NCBI GenBank assembly: GCA_011391085.1
Contig: JAABRD010000018.1
Span: 26,241 to 90,240, forward strand
Length of the DNA: 64,000 nucleotides
Source of the DNA: Thiotrichaceae bacterium
Lineage (GTDB): Bacteria > Pseudomonadota > Gammaproteobacteria > Beggiatoales > Beggiatoaceae
Direction: 5' to 3'
Part shown: in pieces, positions 60,498-64,000 of the stretch
Layout: each line of letters starts with the position of its first letter
Position numbering within the stretch: position 1 is the first letter of the stretch
The notes under the pieces: generated by a model
The model's input: the letters and a program-made list of their open reading frames with translations, nothing else
The model's database searches: none
Told to the model about the DNA's origin: nothing
Made by a program: the position numbers and the translations under genes

Positions 60498-62507
60498 ATG
60501 GAAAATACTGTTTATGGTTTAACCCCATCCCTATTCATTGCCCTAGCCCTCTATTGGGGATATTGTCTCATTCAGGGCTTAAAAAGCTATCCCGAAGTCA
60601 AAACGGTCCGCGATTATTTCATTGTCAATCGTTCCTTACCTCCTTGGATTTACGTGTTTGCGGCGACGGCAACGTGTTTTTCAGGATGGACGTTTATCGG
60701 GCATCCAGCCCAAGTGTATACCGACGGTTTTCCAGGGGCCTACGCTTCTTTTTATGCTATCACAATTCCATTCACAGGTCTATTTTTTTTAAAACGTCAA
60801 TGGATGTTAGGAAAACGCTATGGCTTTATCACGCCTGCTGACATGTTCTCTGCCTATTTCAATTCCAAACTCATAGGATGGTTGGTGATAGTCGTTGCGC
60901 TACTGTTTTCCATATTTTACATCGCCGTTCAATTACGTGCCACAGGTTTTTTATTTAATGTGCTTACGGATGGTGAATTGAGTATTGAATGGGGAATGTT
61001 CATCTTATCCATCGCCTTGTTTTTGTATGTCTTACTAGGCGGATTACGTGCGGTGGCTTACATAGATACCATGCAAGCCATCTTATTGACATTGGGTATC
61101 GTCACTCTCGGTTTTGTCGTCTTACACTACGTGGGTGGGTGGAAAACATTGAATCAGGGCATTGATGAGTTAGTTAAATTCCAACAAGCATCTGGAATGA
61201 AACTTAACGAAGCTGGGTATAGTCATTACGTGGCGGTACCCAGCGTGATGGATTGGAACGTGATGGACAAAAAAGACGCTTATCCCAGTGTCTGGACGAG
61301 TACCATGATTCTCTCCTTTATGATTGCACTGATGGGTATTCAAGCTTCCCCAGCATTTTCTATGTGGGCGTTTTCCAATAAAAGTCCTGCACCGTTTGCC
61401 ACCCAGCAAGTTTGGGCTTCTTCTTTTATCGTCGGGGGGATTTTGATATTTTTCACCGCCATTCAAGGGATGGGTCTGCATCTATTGGGAACTGATGCGG
61501 CTTTTCGAGGAGCACATTCAGAACTGGTGAATAACTTGGCCGGTATTTTTTTGGAAGATGAAGACATCACGGTTCGTTACCGAGGAACTTCTAACGAAGC
61601 GTTGATACCTCTGTTGATTCGAATCACCCAGGATTTTCCTTTTTGGTTAACAGGACTGCTAACAGGATTATTAGCCATTAGTGCATTGGCCGCTATTCAA
61701 TCCACGGCCGCTTCTTACATGGTGACGGCGGGGAGTATGACTAGCCATCAGGTTTTTTCAACCAAAAGGTTTTCTGGTTTTAGTGAAGGTTGGCAACTAG
61801 GATGGGCGCGTGTGAGTATTGTGATTATTACGTTTTTCGCAGGCTTGGTGGCCTGGAAATTCACTGACAGTTTACCCATTTTAGGTGGTGCCGCCGTGGC
61901 TTTTGGGCTACAAATGGTACCAGCGTTAATTTGTGTTTGTTGGGGGAAGTGGTCGCGTTGGTTGACCAGTAAAGGAGTAGCATGGGGGATATGTTTCGGT
62001 ATCTTGACGGTATTCTTAACCGAAGGTTTTGTTAAACTGGGATTGAGTTATTTTGGGATTGACTTTTTTATCGGACAATGGCCATGGACCATCCATTCAG
62101 CCGTCTGGGGACTGGTTATTAACTTGGTGGTAGCTGTTATCGTTTCATTCTTCACCCAAACTCCAGAAGAAAGAAGACATCGGCAGGAGTATCATAACTT
62201 TCTGGAACAACATGCCAGTTTACCAGAATCCAAACGGAAGTGGAAAATATGGGCTTGGATAGGAGTGATCTTGTGGTTTCTCCTAGCCCTTGGGCCAGGA
62301 GTAATGTGGTGGGGGAATGACTTGTTTGGTTTAGTCAGTCCCACGGAACCTGACAAATGGTGGTTGGGGATGCCTCCCATCTGGATTTGGCAGATTTTTT
62401 GGTGGTTGGTGGGAGTGGGCATGATGTGGTTTTTGGCTTACTATATGGAATTATCGGTGGATGTGAAGGACGAGATTAAGCCATTGAAAGAAGAGACGCA
62501 AAGTTAA
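60498..62507 (+). CDS. Sodium:solute symporter family protein
   Basis: The 669-residue protein has about 13 hydrophobic helices. The first ones match the SSS/SLC5 family: SLFIALALYWGYCLIQGLKS, VRDYFIVNRSLPPWIYVFAA, TATCFSGWTFIGHPAQVYTD, with MLGKRYGFITPADMFSAYF and LYVLLGGLRAVAYIDTMQAI. These helices carry the sodium-binding sites. A C-terminal charged tail (VDVKDEIKPLKEE) is cytosolic. The length is above the usual 500, as in the group with extra C-terminal helices. The substrate is not evident; the next gene is a TRAP-type binding protein, so both may import organic acids. Confidence 0.9.
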   Translation: MENTVYGLTPSLFIALALYWGYCLIQGLKSYPEVKTVRDYFIVNRSLPPWIYVFAATATCFSGWTFIGHPAQVYTDGFPGAYASFYAITIPFTGLFFLKRQWMLGKRYGFITPADMFSAYFNSKLIGWLVIVVALLFSIFYIAVQLRATGFLFNVLTDGELSIEWGMFILSIALFLYVLLGGLRAVAYIDTMQAILLTLGIVTLGFVVLHYVGGWKTLNQGIDELVKFQQASGMKLNEAGYSHYVAVPSVMDWNVMDKKDAYPSVWTSTMILSFMIALMGIQASPAFSMWAFSNKSPAPFATQQVWASSFIVGGILIFFTAIQGMGLHLLGTDAAFRGAHSELVNNLAGIFLEDEDITVRYRGTSNEALIPLLIRITQDFPFWLTGLLTGLLAISALAAIQSTAASYMVTAGSMTSHQVFSTKRFSGFSEGWQLGWARVSIVIITFFAGLVAWKFTDSLPILGGAAVAFGLQMVPALICVCWGKWSRWLTSKGVAWGICFGILTVFLTEGFVKLGLSYFGIDFFIGQWPWTIHSAVWGLVINLVVAVIVSFFTQTPEERRHRQEYHNFLEQHASLPESKRKWKIWAWIGVILWFLLALGPGVMWWGNDLFGLVSPTEPDKWWLGMPPIWIWQIFWWLVGVGMMWFLAYYMELSVDVKDEIKPLKEETQS

Positions 62508-62542
62508 ACAGTTCAGCTTACGCAAGAGGTGGTAAGTAGTAA

Positions 62543-62618
62543 GTAGGGTGGATTAAGCGAAGCGTATCCACCAACATTAACAACGGCAGGTGGATACGCT
62601 TCGCTTAATCCACCCTAC
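62543..62618. repeat. tggattaagcgaagcg palindrome
   Basis: This 76-bp copy has a loop of aacattaacaacggca. It lies between the symporter and the binding-protein gene and could separate their transcripts. Confidence 0.9.
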
Positions 62619-62676
62619 ATGAAATATCAGGTTTGTTATGCACAGGTTTACACTTTAGATAGAGGTTGATAATATT

Positions 62677-63783
62677 ATGGATAGAACAGCTTTCATTGTA
62701 TCGATTATAGTGGCCGTTATTTGCGCGTCACTGTTATATCTTGCGGGGGCCGAAGACTCTTCGCAAAATTCTGGTTCAAAGGCGGTGCCGACAACCATAA
62801 TCTTTTCTCATGTGGTTGGACAACACACGCCCAAAGGTATTGGGGCCCTCATGTTTAAAAGGCTGGTGAAGGAACGGCTGGCCGATAAAGTGGCGGTACA
62901 AGTGTATCCGAATGCGTTGTTGTATAGCGACGGTTTCAAGGGTGTCACAGACAAACGTGATAAGGTGATGGATGCCTTAAAAGCTGGAAAAGTACACTTA
63001 GCGGCCCCTTCTCTTTCGCAGTTAAGTGATAAACACCCGGCACTGAAAATTTTTGATTTACCGTTTCTCTTTGAGGATGGTGAGGAAGCCGATAAGTTTT
63101 ATCAAGAGAATCAGAAACTTTTGGTTGCCTCTCTGGAGAAGGACCGTTATCGTGTGTTAGCACATTGGCAGGGAGGAATGAAACAGTTATCTGCGAATAA
63201 GTCTTTGAAAGCACCCAGCGATGTTCAAAATTTGACCTTTCGCATTCAATTTTCTAACACGGTAGAAGCTTCATTCACGGCCATGGGCGCAGAGGTCAAA
63301 AAAATGGATTTTGAAGCGGTTTATAAAGCCCTAGAACGGGGCGAAATAGATGGCCAGGAGAATACCTGGTCCAACATCTATTCGGAAAAATATTTCGAAA
63401 TTGGAAATCAATACTTTCGCGAAACCAATCATGGTTATCTTGGGTATTTGCTTATCACCCATGCTACATTTTGGGATAAACTTTCCAGTGATGAACGTTC
63501 CACATTGGAGAAGATTATCAAGGAAGTCACTGAGGAAGTCAATGAACAGGCAAAAAGACAAGAAGGGGAGGCTAAAGAAAAGTTAAAAGGGAAGTCCATA
63601 AAGGTGGAAAAAATTGACCGAGAAGAATGGTGTGGGGCCATTTGGGGGAATCCAGAGAAACGGAAAGACCTCCTCTCGCAGATTGATGTGAAACTTCTCA
63701 AATCTGCTAAAACAGTTAGCACAGACCAGAATCGTTGCCCGTTTCCTCAGATTGGCGACGTTGAAAGTTCGGCAGTTGACTAA
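62677..63783 (+). CDS. TRAP transporter substrate-binding protein (DctP family)
   Basis: The 368-residue protein has a signal anchor (AFIVSIIVAVICASLLYLAG). The DctP fold is recognisable in HVVGQHTPKGIGALMFKRLV, LKIFDLPFLFEDGEEADKFY, LTFRIQFSNTVEASFTAMGA, VYKALERGEIDGQENTWSNI and HGYLGYLLITHATFWDKLSS. The arginine in TFRIQ is the position that usually binds the carboxylate of the ligand. No DctQM membrane subunits are seen before the window end. The C-terminus carries an extra 40 residues with two cysteines. Confidence 0.88.
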   Translation: MDRTAFIVSIIVAVICASLLYLAGAEDSSQNSGSKAVPTTIIFSHVVGQHTPKGIGALMFKRLVKERLADKVAVQVYPNALLYSDGFKGVTDKRDKVMDALKAGKVHLAAPSLSQLSDKHPALKIFDLPFLFEDGEEADKFYQENQKLLVASLEKDRYRVLAHWQGGMKQLSANKSLKAPSDVQNLTFRIQFSNTVEASFTAMGAEVKKMDFEAVYKALERGEIDGQENTWSNIYSEKYFEIGNQYFRETNHGYLGYLLITHATFWDKLSSDERSTLEKIIKEVTEEVNEQAKRQEGEAKEKLKGKSIKVEKIDREEWCGAIWGNPEKRKDLLSQIDVKLLKSAKTVSTDQNRCPFPQIGDVESSAVD

Positions 63784-63790
63784 CCATTTC

Positions 63791-63840
63791 TCAGGAGTTC
63801 AAAGCGTAGCTTTATCACCAGGCTACACTTTGGATTCATG
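63791..63840. repeat. Hairpin-like aggagttcaaagcgtagcttt repeat
   Basis: The arms caggagttcaaagcgtagct and the imperfect ctacactttggattcatgg form a weak hairpin just after the binding-protein stop codon. It belongs to the caaagctacgctttggactc family. Confidence 0.6.
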
Positions 63841-63859
63841 GAGAAGGCTTTGGATTTTG

Positions 63860-64000
63860 GGTAGTGAGGCAATGTGGGTGAAATATCGTGCGGTTTCTCT
63901 TCGTCTTGAACTGTGATTGAGATGATTAAATGAGGGCTATGAAAGGAGGCTTGACGAATCATAGTCCATCTGAAAATCATTCTAATCAGAGTTCAGACAT
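63860..64000. mobile_element. Second copy of the 165-bp MITE-like element, cut by the window edge
   Basis: Starting ggtagtgaggcaatgtgggt, this is the reverse complement of 20820-20984 with few changes. It includes aaatatcgtgcggtttctct, ctatgaaaggaggcttgac and aatcattctaatcagagttc. It ends before the right inverted repeat because the window stops. Confidence 0.75.

Overview
The window looks like a piece of a gammaproteobacterial chromosome, probably from the Thiotrichales/Beggiatoaceae (large sulfur-bacterium) neighbourhood. This is an inference from four things: a petABC cytochrome bc1 operon followed directly by sspA-sspB, Calvin-type tkt and gap genes, split cell-wall operons, and very many intergenic palindromes, heptamer arrays, Uma2 endonucleases and toxin-antitoxin pairs. 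No tRNA, rRNA or CRISPR array was seen.

Layout. 1-3935 (minus) is an operon of a WXG100-like protein (frameshifted), a coiled-coil protein, a winged-helix protein and a membrane-anchored P-loop GTPase with three 67-residue repeats that runs off the left edge. 4113-6565 is a cluster of small toxin-antitoxin genes (HigBA, ribbon-helix-helix antitoxin plus a broken copy, DUF4258/YgiT). 6642-8566 is a large protein gene whose signal-anchor start is separated from its main frame by ten TTGTG repeats, leaving it out of frame: a probable phase-variable locus. 8816-12055 encodes a VIT/vWA/TPR protein. 12393-16494 is housekeeping: a DUF3301 protein, SspB, SspA and cytochrome bc1. 17279-25358 holds comF, a hybrid histidine kinase, a MITE-like element, a methyltransferase, HicAB, asparagine synthase and a glycosyltransferase. 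25665-30981 holds a small unknown gene, a trypsin-like protease, transketolase and GAPDH.

31086-42219 (plus) is a compact defence island. It begins with a PARIS-like pair (ABC-type ATPase plus DUF4435/TOPRIM nuclease). Next is a DUF3696-type ATPase followed by a protein whose C-terminus carries the four catalytic residues of colicin E3 rRNase at exact spacing. A full-length MmeI-type restriction-modification enzyme comes last, with two tandem copies lacking the nuclease domain and carrying different target-recognition regions. I infer that the two ATPase/nuclease pairs are abortive guards placed beside a restriction system whose specificity may be reshuffled from the tandem cassettes.

42329-50411 contains a Uma2 nuclease, a second hybrid kinase, and murE-murF-mraY. 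50653-58312 is a six-gene co-directional operon: a membrane protein, an unknown protein, a tandem TIR-like protein, an nSTAND1-type NTPase with C-terminal membrane helices, a MinD/ParA-like ATPase and a membrane-anchored kinase-like protein. It has the parts of an NTPase-regulated conflict or signalling system, and I do not recognise the combination. 58606-63783 has another Uma2 protein, an SH3-type secreted protein, a sodium:solute symporter and a TRAP substrate-binding protein. The window ends in a second copy of the MITE-like element.
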